Below are positions 63,966-64,000 of a DNA stretch of 64,000 nucleotides, piece by piece. A program made the position numbers and the translations under genes. Under the pieces are notes generated by a model. It saw only the letters and a program-made list of their open reading frames with translations, did not search any database and was not told where the DNA came from. How positions within the stretch are numbered: position 1 is the first letter of the stretch; the number at the start of each line of letters is the position of its first letter. This stretch comes from Micromonospora sp. HNM0581. Its GTDB lineage: Bacteria; Actinomycetota; Actinomycetes; Mycobacteriales; Micromonosporaceae. The stretch is taken from positions 62,001 to 126,000 of the forward strand of contig NZ_JAASAD010000007.1 in the NCBI RefSeq assembly GCF_012726175.1. Reading direction: 5' to 3'.

Positions 63966-64000
63966 GGCCGACCCTGGAGGCGCGTGGACTGAAGGAGAGC
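63962..64000 (+). CDS. Start of the next operon gene (cut by window edge)
   Basis: GTG at 63962 overlaps the methyltransferase TGA (GTGA) and opens 13 codons, MRPTLEARGLKES, to the end of the window. In class 1 DISARM the next gene would be the helicase drmA, but the visible residues are too few to identify it. Confidence 0.6.
   Translation, partial: MRPTLEARGLKES

Noticed and set aside
54315..64000. BREX type 2/Pgl interpretation (kinase plus methyltransferase)
   Set aside because: No PglZ phosphatase, BrxC ATPase or Lon-like protease is present in the window. The kinase is short, unlike PglW, and the helicase is RapA/DrmD-like. Not excluded beyond the edge.

Overview
The window is high-GC DNA with GTG and TTG starts, long antisense ghost frames and frequent ATGA/GTGA stop-start overlaps. 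Gene content (SmtB-Zur pair, CvnA/CvnB-type sensor, IdeR-type iron box, DUF6328-like protein, PPDK, BCCT and YihY proteins) points to an actinomycete, most likely a Micromonospora-like member of the Micromonosporaceae. The genus is inferred from gene flavour only.

Region 1 (0-16.8 kb) is mostly chromosomal housekeeping. It holds a Tat-exported PHP-domain protein, a thiamine-type ECF transporter (ykoE-ykoD-ykoC) behind a TPP riboswitch, a YraQ-type permease with its DUF1980-like partner, and a zinc block. The zinc block is znuA-znuC-znuB followed by smtB-zur, with a Zur-like box in front of znuA. glyS and dus follow, separated by a strong hairpin.

Region 2 (16.8-34.7 kb) holds a ribose-type ABC operon read leftward (rbsK-rbsC-rbsB-rbsA-rbsD, a deoC-like aldolase, then a GntR/HutC regulator) with a tandem operator-like site in front. 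After it come a C39-like secreted peptidase, a GH20 hexosaminidase, pyruvate phosphate dikinase, a lone roadblock protein, a VOC protein coupled to a dGTPase, an iron-regulated siderophore-interacting protein that looks leaderless, and a BCCT transporter.

Region 3 (34.8-48.6 kb) starts with dnaG and a small partner. A five-gene leftward operon follows in which a fused TRAP permease and two TAXI binding proteins are interleaved with a CvnA-like sensor kinase and a CvnB-like roadblock protein. YihY, a YtxH-like protein, tRNA-Asn(GTT), a TPR-like membrane protein and a CAT-anticodon tRNA complete it.

Region 4 (48.8-64 kb) looks accessory. A leftward five-gene cluster is built on an FtsK/SpoIIIE ATPase with a small helical WXG100-sized protein, two unknown soluble proteins and a membrane protein. 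Diverging from it is a rightward run of a cytosolic Ser/Thr kinase, a RapA/SNF2-type helicase resembling DISARM DrmD, a giant (1,836 aa) adenine-methyltransferase-like protein resembling DrmMI, and the first 13 codons of a further gene cut by the window edge. This is the best candidate for an interesting system: a class 1 DISARM-like defence island with an upstream kinase, next to an uncharacterised FtsK cluster. Whether it is true DISARM depends on genes beyond position 64000.
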